A stretch of DNA of 64,000 nucleotides from Bactericera cockerelli (GCA_024516035.1 CM044956.1:55333533-55397532), one strand, 5' to 3'. Numbered from the stretch's first letter, positions 20,721 to 32,354 are shown. Program-made: numbers and translations. Notes: generated by a model not told the origin, from the letters alone.

Positions 20721-21012
20721 TACTCACCGTGGCAGAGTGAGTTAGCGCGCTGGGCATTGCACGCATGTTGACATGGGTTCGATTCCCAGCGGGGCAGGAA
20801 TTTTTCTGCTCTGTACTTGGATGTTCGGGGTCCACTCATACCTCGTGAGGCAGAATGAGTAACGACTAGTGGCGGCCTTACCAGAGTATTAATGTAATAG
20901 TAATTTGAAATGTGAGGGAGGCTCTTAGTAATGCTGCGCTACCCACAAAAATTGTGAAGAGGTCTTGTGCTTCACCACAAATAAAAGCACACACACACAC
21001 ACTTAACTTTCG
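20721..21012 (+). mobile_element. SINE family C
   Basis: A tRNA-like head with A-box-like 'tggcagagtgagttagcgc' and B box 'gggttcgattccc', then a conserved body ('tctgctctgtacttggatg', CTCATACCTCGTGAGG, CGACTAGTGGCGG, 'gcgctaccca'), ending in a CA repeat. Other copies: 28738-29050, 63005-63300 and, truncated, 729-960. Confidence 0.8.
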
Positions 21013-21014
21013 TA

Positions 21015-21270
21015 ATGGTTTTTTTGCTTCTACTTTTTTCTTTTAATTTGGGTTTAACGTCGTTTTCAACTGCATGGTCTTATCACGACAGGGTTATTGC
21101 CTTCTATTCGCAGGAAACTCACAAAAATGTTACCCACATTTACCGCTGCCAGCATGGCTTGTGCCGGAATGCCAGCATCACGAAGTCTTCACCTCGCTGG
21201 ACGTTGCTTAACTTCGGCGACCCTACGAGAACCGGTGCATTCAACGCGCTATTGTTGTTAGTTTCACTTT
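21015..21270 (+). mobile_element. Composite repeat E with antisense 5S-like end
   Basis: Matches 53480-53785 in reverse: the TTTCAACTGCATG block, 'cacattta(acc)' block, CCGGAATGC, then the reverse complement of 'gccgaagttaagcaacg', a 5S rRNA box A-like segment. The tRNA-like head is missing here. Confidence 0.65.
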
Positions 21271-21334
21271 CTTTGAAAGTTAGGTATCTACATAGGTAAA
21301 GTTATCATACGAGATTTATGTTCATCACACTTTC

Positions 21335-21455
21335 GTGATATCACAACTACTCAAACTCGCTTTACTAAAACTACGCTGTACCCGGGACTTGAACCACCGA
21401 CCTCCTGGTTACTAGTCCACTGCCTTATCGATCAAGCTAACGAGGTCGGTGTATC
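21335..21455 (-). mobile_element. SINE family A
   Basis: Minus-strand tRNA-derived SINE. Head: 'gcttgatcgataaggcag', then a B box in GGTTCAAGTCC form; body: AGTTTGAGTAGTTGTGATATC. Copies: 35640, 49676, 50438, 60479, 61803. In better copies the head has a CTTGTAA anticodon-loop-like heptamer, suggesting a tRNA-Thr origin. Confidence 0.75.
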
Positions 21456-21735
21456 TACGTATAGGTATATATTATGTCAATAAAATTGTCCATATTGTCT
21501 ATTGCAGTATATTATATCTATGTATGCGTACATGATTGTACAAATACATACATAAATATTTTATCTATTTGGTTCAAATTTGGAAATTGAGCTCCCTCTC
21601 ATTCCGCAAATTTTAGGTTTATACAATTCATACAAAAACCACAGACATTTCCAGTTATTTTTCACATCACATTGAAACATGCTAATTCAAAAATATTTTA
21701 AAACCCATAATTATACAGTTCGTATTTTAATTTTA
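21456..21735. other. No recognised feature
   Basis: AT-rich, no matched repeat. Confidence 0.5.
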
Positions 21736-21737
21736 TT

Positions 21738-21835
21738 TATAATAATATTAATAACACTTTTTTTAGTGGATGGTTAACCACCAGGCGAGGTTCATGCTCA
21801 AAGCATTTTCTAACACCTCACAATATAATTTGGTA
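21738..21835 (-). repeat. 3' module of SINE family G
   Basis: AATATTAATAA tail at the left, 'ccaccaggcgaggttcatg', then a slightly decayed inverted repeat ending AAAGCATT. Confidence 0.7.
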
Positions 21836-21899
21836 TATTAATTTGGCGCGAAGATAATGTATTTTAAATTTATTAATGGCACAGTCGGGGGTAACGAAC

Positions 21900-22061
21900 G
21901 ACTAGTGCAGGGGTCGGCCATTAAATCCTGTCAGGGTCCGGATTAACATGAGAAAAAAAAATTTCGGGCTCCGGATTTGAAGAAAGAGAAAAAAATAAAA
22001 AAGATTTCGGGTCTCGAATTTTGCTCTCGCGGTCCGCGAATTGCCGACCGAGGGACTAGTG
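21900..22061. mobile_element. hAT-type MITE with 8-bp target-site duplication
   Basis: A 146-bp element (21908-22053) flanked by the perfect direct repeat 'gactagtg' (21900-21907 and 22054-22061). It begins CAGGGGTCGGC, and its end carries the inverse GCCGACC. An 8-bp duplication and a CAGGGGT start are typical of hAT elements. It is non-coding. Confidence 0.75.
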
Positions 22062-22194
22062 TATCGAGAAGAGAGATGAAGAATAGATTGTGGAAGGAAA
22101 GGAATAAAGAATGGCGGGTAATCGGGAAGATAAAGCGATACGTGAGCGAATTTCTCAAATATTTTTCAGCAAGAAATGTCTTCCTTCTTCAATG

Positions 22195-22606
22195 AGGATC
22201 CTTCTGGTATTTTCTTCCTCCCGCTCCCCCCTACCTCCTACCTCCTCACCCCCCACTTTTTCTCTCTCTCCCTCACTTTCTTTCTATGTCTCTCTCTCTT
22301 TCTTTCTCTCTCTCTTTCTTTGTCGCTCTCTCTCTTTCTTTGTCTCTCTGTGTCTCTCTCTTTATTTGTCTCTCTGTCTTTCTCCCCTCTCTCTCTCTCT
22401 CTCTTAATTGTCTCTCTCCCTCTCCCTCTCTCCCTCTCCCTCTCTCTCTCTTTCTCTCTGACTCTCTCTCTTTCTTTCTCTCTCTCTCTCTCTCTCTCTC
22501 TTTCTTCTTTGTCTCTCTCTATCTCTCTCTCTTTATTAGTCTCTCTGTCTTTCTCTTCTCTCTCTCTCTCTCTTTATTTGTCTCTCTCTCTCTCCCTCTC
22601 TCTCTC

Positions 22607-22646
<40 letters not shown>

Positions 22647-22660
22647 ATATTGTAATCTCT
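22195..22660. repeat. CT-rich tract
   Basis: (CT)n with TTTCTT and TTTGTC interruptions. Ser/Leu-rich frames across it are artefacts. Confidence 0.9.
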
Positions 22661-22908
22661 CTGTATTGTAAAACAAGAAAGCCTCTATCAAAATGGCCCG
22701 AATGGGGAGTTCTGGAGCAACGAGGGGCCCCCGTGAAGTGAAGTGAAGTGGGTCAGTTCTTTTAATCATGTGGGATATCCAATATCGATAGATCTTGGTG
22801 ATTTCATAGCCACTAGATTAGAAGCAGTCTAAGACTAGTTTCGTCCTTATTTGAACTTACATTAATATTAATCCTAGGTTTTGTAATCCTAAAGGTTCTA
22901 TTTTAATT

Positions 22909-23045
22909 CTAGGGCGAAATTAATAGACAAAATCGGTATCCCAAGTCATTGCCTCACATCGGTTTTCCAAATCTAAGACGGTACGTGATCCGAGACTAAG
23001 CGCCACAGAGGTCTTACAAAAACGTCTAATAATTTCGCCCCAAGT
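22909..23045. mobile_element. MITE family H
   Basis: Begins 'gggcgaaattaatagac' and ends 'gtctaataatttcgccc'. The subterminal 'gcgccacagagg' is shared with 51212-51348 (in reverse) and 58395-58545. Confidence 0.65.
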
Positions 23046-23139
23046 CCCACATCCTATTGATATGAAATATGTAACGAATTGAATGTCAAATTTGTTGAAT
23101 TCATTCAACAAACACATAATAATAATTAATCATTTGTTT

Positions 23140-23460
23140 TATTTTTCATATTTTTTTTTTATACAGAGGACCCATCCTGAGCCATTTTTATTTGGCTCCT
23201 AAGACATGATGGCCGAAACCCCAAAATGTGGCCGACAGGCCGAGCTGAGTCCCGGGAAGGCCCTCTTTTCTCTCTCTCCTGCTCCTCCTCTTTCTCCCCT
23301 TCTCCTCCTCTTTCTCCCCTACTCCTCCTCCTCTTTCTCCCCTTCTCTCTTTCTCCTTCCTTCTCTCACGTACTCCGAATTATTTCTCACAATGGAAAGG
23401 AAGATGAAGATTTACTCTCCGCGGGATTTCAATTAAGTCAAAGGAATTCACGAGGCAGTA
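23140..23460. repeat. T-run and CT-rich tract
   Basis: A T-rich run at 23145-23160, then a CTCCTCCTCTTTCTCCCC-type repeat at 23265-23360. The frames here are simple-sequence artefacts. Confidence 0.7.
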
Positions 23461-23690
23461 ATAATAATAATAGAGAACAGTAAAAATAATAACAATAAAT
23501 TAATATTAATAATAATAATAATAAGCTATCGTCTGAGCCGACCTCAGTAGCTAGATTGATAAATATACAAAACAGCTGAATGTTGTCACATAGTTGCAAC
23601 ATTCGCCTATAAAATTGCTTACTCACTATACAAGGGAATAATAATAATAATATACACTATAATAATAATAGTAATAATAAAAAAAAGGAC
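23461..23690. repeat. AAT/ATA microsatellite cluster
   Basis: Several imperfect (AAT)n runs, including 23504-23522 and 23636-23680. Confidence 0.8.
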
Positions 23691-23894
23691 ACGTCGTCTT
23701 ATAGCGCGGGTATCAGGAGACAGGTTAAGCTTAAAGCTCCGCGGAGGTGATGTGAATAGTAATGCGTGGATGGAGGTTAAAATTGCAAAGGTGATGGAGG
23801 TGGGGGTTCACTTGATGCAGGCAGACTTTAATTAATGGAGGTGGAATTGTAGAATTATTCAGTATAATACAGTAGAATCATCGTATTATTAATA

Positions 23895-24105
23895 TAAGTG
23901 TGTCCCAGTAGCTCAGTGGTAAAGGCGGCACTCTGTGAATTCAAGGATTCTAGAGTTCGTGGGTTCGAACCCAGCCAAGTTATTCTCCCATTCGGAGTTA
24001 TTTACCACGTAATAATATGTCTTGGGCTCACTGTTGGAATAATGGGACTTAAATTAGTCCTAATCAGGTAGTACATATAAATAAGGCGATATTATTATTA
24101 TTATG
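23895..24105 (+). mobile_element. SINE family D
   Basis: tRNA-like head 'tagctcagtggtaaaggc' (A box) and 'gtgggttcgaaccc' (B box), a body with CACTGTTGGAATAATGGGA and 'aaataaggcgatatt', and an ATT tail. A second copy with a different head is at 60160-60360. Confidence 0.75.
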
Positions 24106-24109
24106 GAGT

Positions 24110-24205
24110 ATGAAAAAAAAATGCTTTTATGCTTTTAGGTAAGACAAAGTAAAATTCTCGTTTATACTGTGCAATACAATGGAAATGTTTTTTTTTTATT
24201 ATTAT
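24110..24205 (-). repeat. Fragment of LINE 3' UTR
   Basis: 'ttttaggtaagacaaagta' and a following 'caatacaatg' match the 3'-UTR ends at 20150-20195 and 54190-54245. Confidence 0.5.
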
Positions 24206-24419
24206 ATTAATTTTAGCCTAATATATAACTTTAATTTTAGGCTCATATTTTTTACCTATAATAAGTATTATGTAAATTGTCGCACAGTAAATAATCGCAT
24301 CTGGCTTGTCTTGCCCTAAGAAACAGAAAAGTATTGATGTTGTAAAAACAAATGTCCGAGGTCCACTCATAATTATATATTTTTATTTACTTATCTAATA
24401 TTTATTCTTTTTTTTTTTA

Positions 24420-24600
24420 CTTACATCATTAACAAGTTCTTAACCTGGAGTTCAGTGGTTCCAGAACCAGGGGTGGAGAATTTTGGTCAAGTGGATTTGA
24501 ATGATTCTCATGTATAACAGTGGAGTTTATAACAGTTGCACGCACGGTGACCTGAGTTCGAATCCCGGGCAGATAGAATTGTTGAATGATGGACAGAAAC
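24420..24600 (+). mobile_element. tRNA-like SINE, unassigned family
   Basis: 'gtgacctgagttcgaatccc' (B box region, about 24548-24567) after a degraded A-box region. The downstream body is not matched elsewhere in the window. Confidence 0.45.
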
Positions 24601-24819
24601 ATAACAACGTTTTCATTACTGTTAGTTACTGCTCGCGAACAACTCTTTTCACTTAACGGATGAAGCATTCAGCATGTTTTAACTCTATTATGAAAATTAA
24701 TTGGAAAGCAGAATTCCATTAAATTTTCCGCGTTACAGCTGTTGTTATTACTATTGTGGTTAAATTATAATCAACCTACGCCTTTTTTTTAGGTACTAGG
24801 CTAGCAATAATAATAATTC

Positions 24820-24985
24820 CGTGTCCGTGTAGTAGGGACAGGTACCTATACCATGGTGGTGAGAAGATTATATGGACGCCCATATCCAAATGATGATGTA
24901 CAAAAAGGTAGAATTTTTTATAATCAACCGGGATTTGAACCCAGTTGTTTGTAAGCCTAGTGACTCCACTCGGCCATACGGACTG
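24820..24985 (-). mobile_element. tRNA-headed SINE, unassigned family
   Basis: Minus-strand head with 'gtatggccgagtggagtcac' (A box region) and 'gggttcaaatcccgg' (B box). The body reaches leftwards to about 24820. Confidence 0.55.
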
Positions 24986-25317
24986 CTGACAATGAAATAA
25001 TAAAGTATCATCTTTGTTAAAAATTAGCTTTTTGACAAGGACGGGAATGTTATATAAAAATTTATGAAAAAAAAAAGAAATATTAAAAAGGCAGGAAACG
25101 CAAAGTGAAATAAAAATGTCATTTGAAGATATTATTATTCTACTTTTTATGGCATCTCATTTATGATATCCTTTTCTGTAAAGGGTTATGTTCTGAATTA
25201 GAGCTTTATGGAAATAAAATGTCATACAAATGTATCTTTACTGCCGTCAGTGTAATAACTTCTTTTTAAGGCTTTACTTTACGACATGTGAAAAATTCAA
25301 TAATAAAAATGTTACAA
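24986..25317. other. No recognised feature
   Basis: AT-rich without frame or repeat match. Confidence 0.5.
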
Positions 25318-25435
25318 AAATGCCAGCACCTCTACAACTGTCTTTACAAGAAGGCTAATAATTGACAAGGCAAAGATGGTCTACTCCCTGTTTTGTTAGT
25401 CCCCCAGCCAGAATCAAAATGACGTGAGTACGTGA
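25318..25435 (-). mobile_element. Repeat family F, partial
   Basis: 'tgtctttacaagaaggct' and 'gtcccccagccaga' match the fuller copies at 50683, 54817, 60702 and 62587. The ATG-tailed end is missing. Confidence 0.65.
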
Positions 25436-25589
25436 CCAAATTTCTAGGGCTGAGAGAATTCCACTATTGAAGTCGAAAATATTCTATCAGTGATTTTGTC
25501 AAAAATGCTTCACTTTCAAAATGACGGAGATTTTTTGATTTAGATAGGACTCTTTTTCTTTTACCCTGTATTATCCAGCACAAACAGAG

Positions 25590-25770
25590 TCGACGTATTC
25601 AACCTCCTGGTTGGGGTTGGTTGATTTTGGCACATTTTATATGGCTAAATGCCATTCCTAACGCCAACGATTCTATTTGATTCAACGTCCTGGATTAGGA
25701 CGGGGGTTTTACCCTACATTCGCTGGGAATCGTACCAGCTACCCACATTAACCTCACGTAGCCTGGTTAG
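25590..25770 (+). mobile_element. Composite repeat E, body fragment
   Basis: 'ccagctacccacattaacct' and the following CCTGG..GGCCCGGAA correspond to the middle of repeat E. Both the tRNA-like and the 5S-like ends are missing or unrecognisable. Confidence 0.5.
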
Positions 25771-26787
25771 GCCCGGAAATATTGGTCGGAATAAAAATAC
25801 TCTATAGATTTCTGCTTATTAAGTTAAACATATTTACATGGTTCGAAAGATCATCAAAGACCTCGGCCGAGGTGTGAACAACGCCCTATACAAAGAAAAA
25901 AACAATGATATACTTTAAAATTACAACTTTTCGAAAAATATAAAAATCTGATCAGGAGGTATCTCTTCCTATTTGTAGAGATTTTTTCCATAAATCGATG
26001 CTTAACGTTCAATTTCTTCCTGAAGATTTTCCGGAAAAATGAAACATATCCGAAAGAATCACTACACGAGATTTCACTCTGTATAATATACCGACTTTTT
26101 TCAGTGTTCTCCGATATTTTCTTCTTTATTATTGAAATATTGATATCAATTTTTTGATAACTCATTGAAAAGTCGATTTTATAATATTTACAGTCAATAA
26201 CCATGTTGAATAGAATGGATCCAGTAAAACAAATATAATGAAGGCGGTAAACAAAGGCTGTTAAGAAAGAACAATAATAGTAATAAAAATAATAATAATA
26301 GAAATAGTAATAATTATGTAGATATGAATAATAAAATTTTCAAACATTTTCTACGAACTAATTCTCAATACATTCCATAATTTCATCTGGTCACAAAGTA
26401 TTCCTCGAAATCTCGCAAATTAATAAAATTTTCATACGAATTTCAATAATTTGCATAGAAAGGACATTTTGAAAACGCGCAATAGATTAAAACTTTGATC
26501 TACATTACTGGTCTGTTTTATGTAGATATATAGTAATATGTCTGTTTTATGTAGATTTATAATATATCTTTTTCCACAACAAAAACCTTTCGATGTACGT
26601 ATGAATGCACTGCACTACAATGCGAGCTTACAATGGGACCACGGTATTTATTAAATCCGCTATCTGTAATACCGAATGCATTCATAAAATACAGTTCTTG
26701 ATACCTCCTACATTAAATTTATATGCTCATCCATGGACTATGGCCTATAAATCTCTAAAAAGTTATTAGGATTTGAAGAAAAAGATA
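25771..26787. other. No supported gene
   Basis: Contains a 116-codon Lys/Ile-rich minus-strand frame (25854-26204) without recognisable domain. At 25858-25871 a perfect palindrome 'acctcggccgaggt' lies in a 45-bp segment repeated in inverse at 58220-58264. Confidence 0.45.
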
Positions 26788-27655
26788 TACAGGGTGGGGC
26801 AAAAGTCTGGAAACCCCTGAATAACTTTCGAATGGCTTCTTCGGTAAAATTAAAATTTTGTATGGTAAACCGGGCTAATAAGACCTTCTTTTAGAGTGGG
26901 GTCGATTTTTGTTACCGGCCCCCATGTCGGCGCCAGGGGGACCAACTTCATTTTTTTTAAATACGAACCCCCACCTTGCGATATATTTTCGGAAAGGTCT
27001 TTAAATAAGAAATACATTGGTGCACATTTTATTTTTTTAATATTAATTTTTTGCAAATGGCGTCCAACTTTGTGTATGCAGTAAAGTCTGGAAACCCCTG
27101 AATATCTTTCGAAAGAGCTTTCTCAGTAAATTTAAAATTGTGTACGGTAATCCTTGGTAATTAGACCTTATATTAGAATGGGACCGATTTTTTTTTTACC
27201 GGCCCCCATGTCGGGGCCAGGGAGCCCAACTTCATTTTTTTTATACGAAACCCCACCTTGCGATACATTTTTGGAAAGGTCTAATTTCCCGACTTACCGT
27301 GCACAGTTTTCAATTTACTGAGAAAGCCCGTTCAAAAGATATTCAGGGGTTTCCAGACTTTACTGCATACACAAAGTTGGACGCCATTTGCAAAAAATTA
27401 ATATTAAAAAAATAAAATTTGCACCGATGTATTTCTTATTTAAATACCTTTCCAAAAATGTATCGCAAGGTGGGGGTTCGTATTTAAAAAAATGAAGTTG
27501 GCCCTCCTGGCCCCGACATGGGAGCCGGTAACAAAAATCGACCTCACTCTAAAAGAAGGTCTTATTAGCCCGGTTTACCTTACAAAATTTTAATTTTACC
27601 GAAGAAGCCATTCGAAAGTTATTCAGGGGTTTCCAGACTTTTGCCCCACCCTGTA
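26788..27655. mobile_element. Palindromic mariner-like MITE, 864 bp
   Basis: Flanked by TA (26788-26789, 27654-27655). It begins CAGGGTGGGGCAAAAGTC and ends with the reverse complement. Arms of about 380 bp are near-perfect inverted copies. The subsequence 'aaagtctggaaacccctga' occurs twice per arm, so terminal-type sequence is reiterated inside. It carries no transposase. Confidence 0.8.
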
Positions 27656-27886
27656 TTATACCATTTATGAAATAGGTATGTATAATAATTAGCATAATAA
27701 TCTACTCACAACCTTTGTATATGTCCTTTATCGATGTATTCTATCACCCAGCAATATAATATATATGTATATATTATCACTCTCCTCCTACTCATAAATA
27801 TCTTTTTAATCTCTTGGACAGAAAAATCTGTTCCGGCTAAAAAATGGGACACAGTCCGTAAGCCTTCAACGGAAATGTTCCTGTGA
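27656..27886. other. No recognised feature
   Basis: AT-rich; nothing matched. Confidence 0.5.
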
Positions 27887-28730
27887 TTGATGTTCTTTTC
27901 TTTCATCTCCTTTTCAACTCATTCTCTTTTTATTAACTCTTCCTTTTTTTATTTCTCCTTATGTTTTTCTTCCTATTTTCTCTTTCTCCACCTACTCCTC
28001 TGCCTCTTAATTTTTCTCTTATTTCTCTTCTATTCCCTCCTCTTCCTTTTTCCAGTTCTGCTTATGTTTTTCTTCCTATTTTCTCTTTCTCCTCCTATTC
28101 CTCTTCCTCTGTCTCTGCCGCTTCCTTTTTCTCTTCCTTCTTCTCTTCTTTTTCTCCCTCTTCTTTTAATCATTCTCCTCTTTTTCTTTCTCCTCCTACT
28201 CCTCTGCCTCTTCATTTTTCTCTTCCTTCTCTTCTATTCCCTCGTCTTCCTTTTTCCAGTTCTATTTATATTTCTCTTCCTATTTTCTCTTTCTTCTCCT
28301 ATTCCTCTACCTCTTCATTTTTTTCTTCGTTCTCTTCTTTTCCCTCTTTTTCCCTTCTCCTTTCACTGCATGTTCTCGTCATATTATTTTTCCCCTCTGT
28401 CTTTTGATGCTCTATTCTTTTCTTCCCTCCCATTGCCTCCTTCCCCTTTTCTCCTCTGTCTCATCTCCCTTTTCCTTCCTTTCCTCTCCCTTCTTTTTTT
28501 TTTCTCCTCCTTCTCCTCTTCTTCATATTAACTCCTCCCCTTTTCTTGTTGATACTTCTCTGTGTCCTCCTACTTTTCCTTTTCCTTATTCTCCTCCCTT
28601 TCTTATAAACTCTTTTTCCTTTTCTTGCTCGTACTTCTCAGTCTTCTTCTCCTCAATTTTTCATCACATTTTCCACTATTTTCTTTGTTTTTCTCCTCCT
28701 TTCACTGCATCTTCTCTTTATATTATTATC
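27887..28730. repeat. CT-rich degenerate tandem array
   Basis: Pyrimidine-rich, with long segments recurring at roughly 100-220 bp spacing, e.g. 'cctttttccagttct' at about 28046 and 28250. The Ser/Phe/Leu-rich frames are artefacts. Confidence 0.8.
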
Positions 28731-28737
28731 TTATAGT

Positions 28738-29050
28738 AGTCACTGTGGCAGAGCGAGTTAGCGCGCTAGGCATTGCACACATGGTGACCTGGGTTCGATT
28801 CCCAGCGGGGGAGGATTTTTTCTGCTCTGTACTTGGATGTTCGGGGTCCACTCATACCTCGTGAGGAAAAATGAGAAGCTCCTTTAATGTGAAGCAGCGA
28901 CCAGTGGCGGAATCTTAGGCAAAAAAATAATACAAGATATTGTAAATTAAAATGGTAAAGTCCTATGAATCTGCGCTACCCACTAAAATTGTGACATAAT
29001 AACACAAAGAAAAAGCATTATTATTATTAATATTATTATATTATTATCTT
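28738..29050 (+). mobile_element. SINE family C, full-length
   Basis: Head with 'tggcagagcgagttagcgc' and 'gggttcgattccc', body 'tctgctctgtacttggatg', 'agcagcgaccagtggcgg', 'ctgcgctaccca', and an ATT tail from about 29018. Confidence 0.85.
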
Positions 29051-29069
29051 ATATTCTGTCCCTTTTTTC

Positions 29070-29300
29070 AATTTGCCATATTTTAATTTTCTAATATTAA
29101 CTCTTCTTTCCTTATCCCGCTATTCAATCCTTCACTTTTTCTTCCCTACCTCTTCTGCACTTTCTTCCCCTCTCTACCTCCACTCTTTTCCTCTATCTCT
29201 CCTCCTTCCTGTATCACTCCCTCCTCCCTCCTTACTATCTCCCTCTTCTTCTCCCTATTTCTCTCCTCCTTCTCAATTTCTGTATGTTTTACAAGCTTTG
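29070..29300. repeat. CT-rich tract
   Basis: Imperfect CTTCC/CTCCT tract. Confidence 0.7.
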
Positions 29301-29501
29301 AAGTCAAAGGTCTCTTCATCAAGATGTCTTACGTACATTCGAAATTTTCCTTTTAACTTCATGACCTTTTTTTTCTCGACGGTTTCCGAGATATTTCATT
29401 TCAACAAGGACGCTCACATCTTCCCCTCTCCTCTCATTCGACATTTATCACTGTGTCTTTTTCTCCATCTCCATTTACACGTGGGGCCTGCTTCAAAATA
29501 C

Positions 29502-29540
29502 AATACTTTCCTTATTATAGGATAAGGAAAGTAAAAATGT
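29502..29540 (-). repeat. End fragment of the TACTTTCC element
   Basis: Minus-strand match to the left end of 44122-44777, including 'ttttactttccttatc' and 'aaagtattgtatt'. On its own it is a short hairpin: ACTTTCCTTAT and its inverse around TATAGG. Confidence 0.65.
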
Positions 29541-29754
29541 TTTCCCTCTTCTCAGAAATATGTTTCAGAAAGAATTCCTTCATACTTCGAATTACTTATG
29601 ATCCATATTTTTCAATAATTAATTTCATACCTATGTACCTCCTTTTTCCCTTGAAAATTACTCTTTTCTGAAGTACATATTATTATATTATATTGCAGAA
29701 TTTTTTCCCGTCATTTTTAGGCATCTGTTCAAGTATTTACATTCCTTTTTTAAA

Positions 29755-31985
29755 TTTTTATTTTTTTTATTTATTTATTTAAACAATAAACGGGCTTAAT
29801 TGCCCTGTTCTAACTATTGTACAATATATTTCCCTAACTAATCCTAGTGAAAAATATATAAAATTCTATATCTATTTAGATTACATACAAAAGACAATAT
29901 TACTAATATTATTAGATCTAAAAAATAAGATAAAATGGGAAAAAATTAAAAGAACTGAGTTAATTTTTTTGTATAATTCACGAATGAACAACGGAGTTGT
30001 GATAGAAGTGTTTGATCTCATTGGTGTTGTGGATAGAGAAAAGGTCAAGGTGCTCTCTTAACTTGTTGGCTGAACGCTGAAAGCGAATCATCGGGGAATT
30101 TTGGAGGTAATTAGAGCGAACATAAGGAGGTCTAAAAGGTAAAGTAGAGCGAGTCGTATATTGTGGAACATTTATGTTAATGGATGAAAGAAGATCTGGA
30201 GCGTCCAATACTGAGCTTAAGATTTTATGAAAGATAATCATATCGTACATGTCTCTTCTCATGTACAAAGGCAATAAGTCTAGCGACTTCTCCAGTGTAT
30301 CGTAAGACTGATCTGGAGTTCTCATTTTGTACCCCAACGTTCTCAAAGCCTTACGTTGGATTCGTTCAATCCTACCAGAATGAAAATTATAAGAAGGGTT
30401 CCAAATGCTGGAGGCAAATTCTAATACCCCACGAACTAATGAACAGTATAGAATCTTGAATGAAAGAAAGTCTGGGAAATCTTTTGTTGATCTGGTAATA
30501 AAGCCTAGCATTCTAAAAGCTTTGGAACAAATGGCATCTATGTGTGGAACAAAAGATATTTGAGAATCAAAGACAACGCCAAGATCTCTAACAGAAAGTA
30601 CTCTAGGGATAGTACTAGAATCAAGGGTATAATCATAAAGAATGGGATTTTTAGATCGAGTAAAGGAAATGACATTACACTTGGATGAATTGACATGAAG
30701 AAGATTAGCTTGAAACCATTGATTAAGTGAGAGAAGAGCACTTTGCAAAATTTCGCAGTCAGACGTGGAACGAACAGATCGGAAAAGTTTGAGATCATCG
30801 CAGAACAAGAGATATTTTACATCGTGCAGTGACAGACAGTCTTGAACATCATTAATGAAAAGAAGAAACAAAACAGGACCCATATGAGATCCTTGAGGAA
30901 CTCCAGAACTTGCGAAGAAGGACTGGGATGTAGAAGAAGAAAACACGAACCATGCACTTACGATTAGAGAGATAACTGGAGAACCAGAGAAGAAGAGAGC
31001 CTGAAATACCATAGCTAGAGAGTTTATCAAGAAGAATCCTGTGATTGACGCGGTCGAAAGCCTTAGTTAAGTCAAGATATAGAGAATCCACTTGGCTATT
31101 GACAGATATACTAGAAGAAATATAGTTTAAATAATTCAGAAGATTAGAAGAAACCGACTTGTTAGGCATGAATCCATGTTGATGTGGAATAATTAGACGA
31201 GTTAGTTGAGGAAAGAGTTTTTGAAGAACAATGGATTCAAAGAGTTTTGGAATCGTAGAAAGAATAGATATGGGTCGATAGCTAGTAATCAAGTTTTTGG
31301 GATTGTCCTTCTTGGGAACAGGAGTTACATAAGAAATTTTCCATGAAGACGGGAAAATACCTGAACTCAAGGATTCATTGAAGAGGAACCATAAAGGACC
31401 AGAAAGCGTATGGGCACAATATTTGAGAAAAATGGGAGGGATGCCATCAGGGCCCATACCTTTATGAATACTAAGAGACTGGAGTTTATTGAGAACATCA
31501 TTGAAAGACAAATCACAAGAAGGAATGGAGTCATTAGATTCAAACTGAAATTCAGGAGAACAAAGAGGGACATTCATGAAGACAGAAGAAAAATGTTCTG
31601 CAAATAGGTTAGCTGAAGAAAGAGAGCATGATGATTTAAGATCGCCATACGTTAGAACTTTGGGAAGTGATGATCCACCTTTAAGATTTCTTTGGAATTT
31701 CCAAAAATAGCGAGGATTCTCATGGATACTATTACTTACAGAAGAAATATATGAAGAGTAACAGTTTTTAGCGGAAGACTTACACAAAGAACGAAGATGA
31801 GAAAATTGGCGATAGAGGTTAGGATTACCAGAAGACTTATACAACCTGTGAACAGTTTTTTTCTCAATGATAAGAGATTTTAGATGAGATGTGTACCATA
31901 TGGGAAATGAATCTTTTTTTAAATGAATTTGAGGGACAAAGACCTTAATGATATTAGTGACAAAGTCATTGAAACGTATGTATAA
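29755..31985 (-). mobile_element. 5'-truncated, decayed CR1/Jockey-group LINE
   Basis: Reads leftwards and ends in a TAAA-type tail (29760-29783) just after the short inverted repeat GGGC-AATTAA-GCCC (about 29792-29805). The coding end breaks off near 31980. An imperfect 'ttcctttttt' repeat on both sides could be a target-site duplication, but both sides are T-rich and I do not rely on it. Confidence 0.75.
29978..31980 (-). pseudogene. LINE reverse transcriptase with one frameshift
   Basis: The reading frame runs from about 31980 through DSFPIWYTSHLKSLI, HENPRYFWKFQRNLKGG, GMGPDGIPPIFLKYC, SYRPISILSTIPKLFES, HQHGFMPNKSVSSN, SLYLDLTKAFDRVNH, then shifts frame at about 30940-30944 and continues with SGVPQGSHMGPVLFLLFIND, an FCDD catalytic box (30794-30805), VRDLGVVFDSQ and LVRGVLEFASSIWNP. 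The break is explained by one missing base in a short A-run. The catalytic box has Cys where Ala is nearly universal. The endonuclease is absent. It is non-functional. Confidence 0.85.
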
Positions 31986-32354
31986 ATAAATAATTGAGTT
32001 CCTTTTTTTTTCTAATTTTTAAATACTTTCTTTACACAGATTTTTCAAAGAAAATAAGGATAAATTTATTCATAGATACCTATGGTAAAAGAATATTTGA
32101 TAATTATGCAAAAAGGTTTTTTTTCCTGTAAGGCGCTTACACTCTGTGATGGACAGGTAGTTCGCGCCGCTTCCTCTAGACTCCTAGACTTGAAAGATTC
32201 AGTTCAAATTCTCAACTACAACTTATTCCATTAAACAAACAAATTTAAAAAAAATGTTGATGAAAATGTTCCACTTTCACCTTAAAATATTGTAAAAATC
32301 TTGTCCAGAAAGCCGGACTTTGTAGTCAAGTGACGTAGTCGTCACACGGCCGTA
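31986..32354. other. Gene-free, with a weak tRNA-like stretch
   Basis: 'gattcagttcaaattctcaa' at about 32197-32216 resembles a B box, with a possible A box upstream near 32145, suggesting a degraded SINE head. Otherwise AT-rich. Confidence 0.35.

Noticed and set aside
27887..28730. Long Ser/Phe/Leu-rich frames suggesting membrane proteins
   Set aside because: CT-rich tandem DNA; hydrophobic look comes from TTC/CTC codons.
29740..32010. Target-site duplication around the 29.8-32.0 kb LINE
   Set aside because: The shared 'ttcctttttt' is short and T-rich and could be coincidence.
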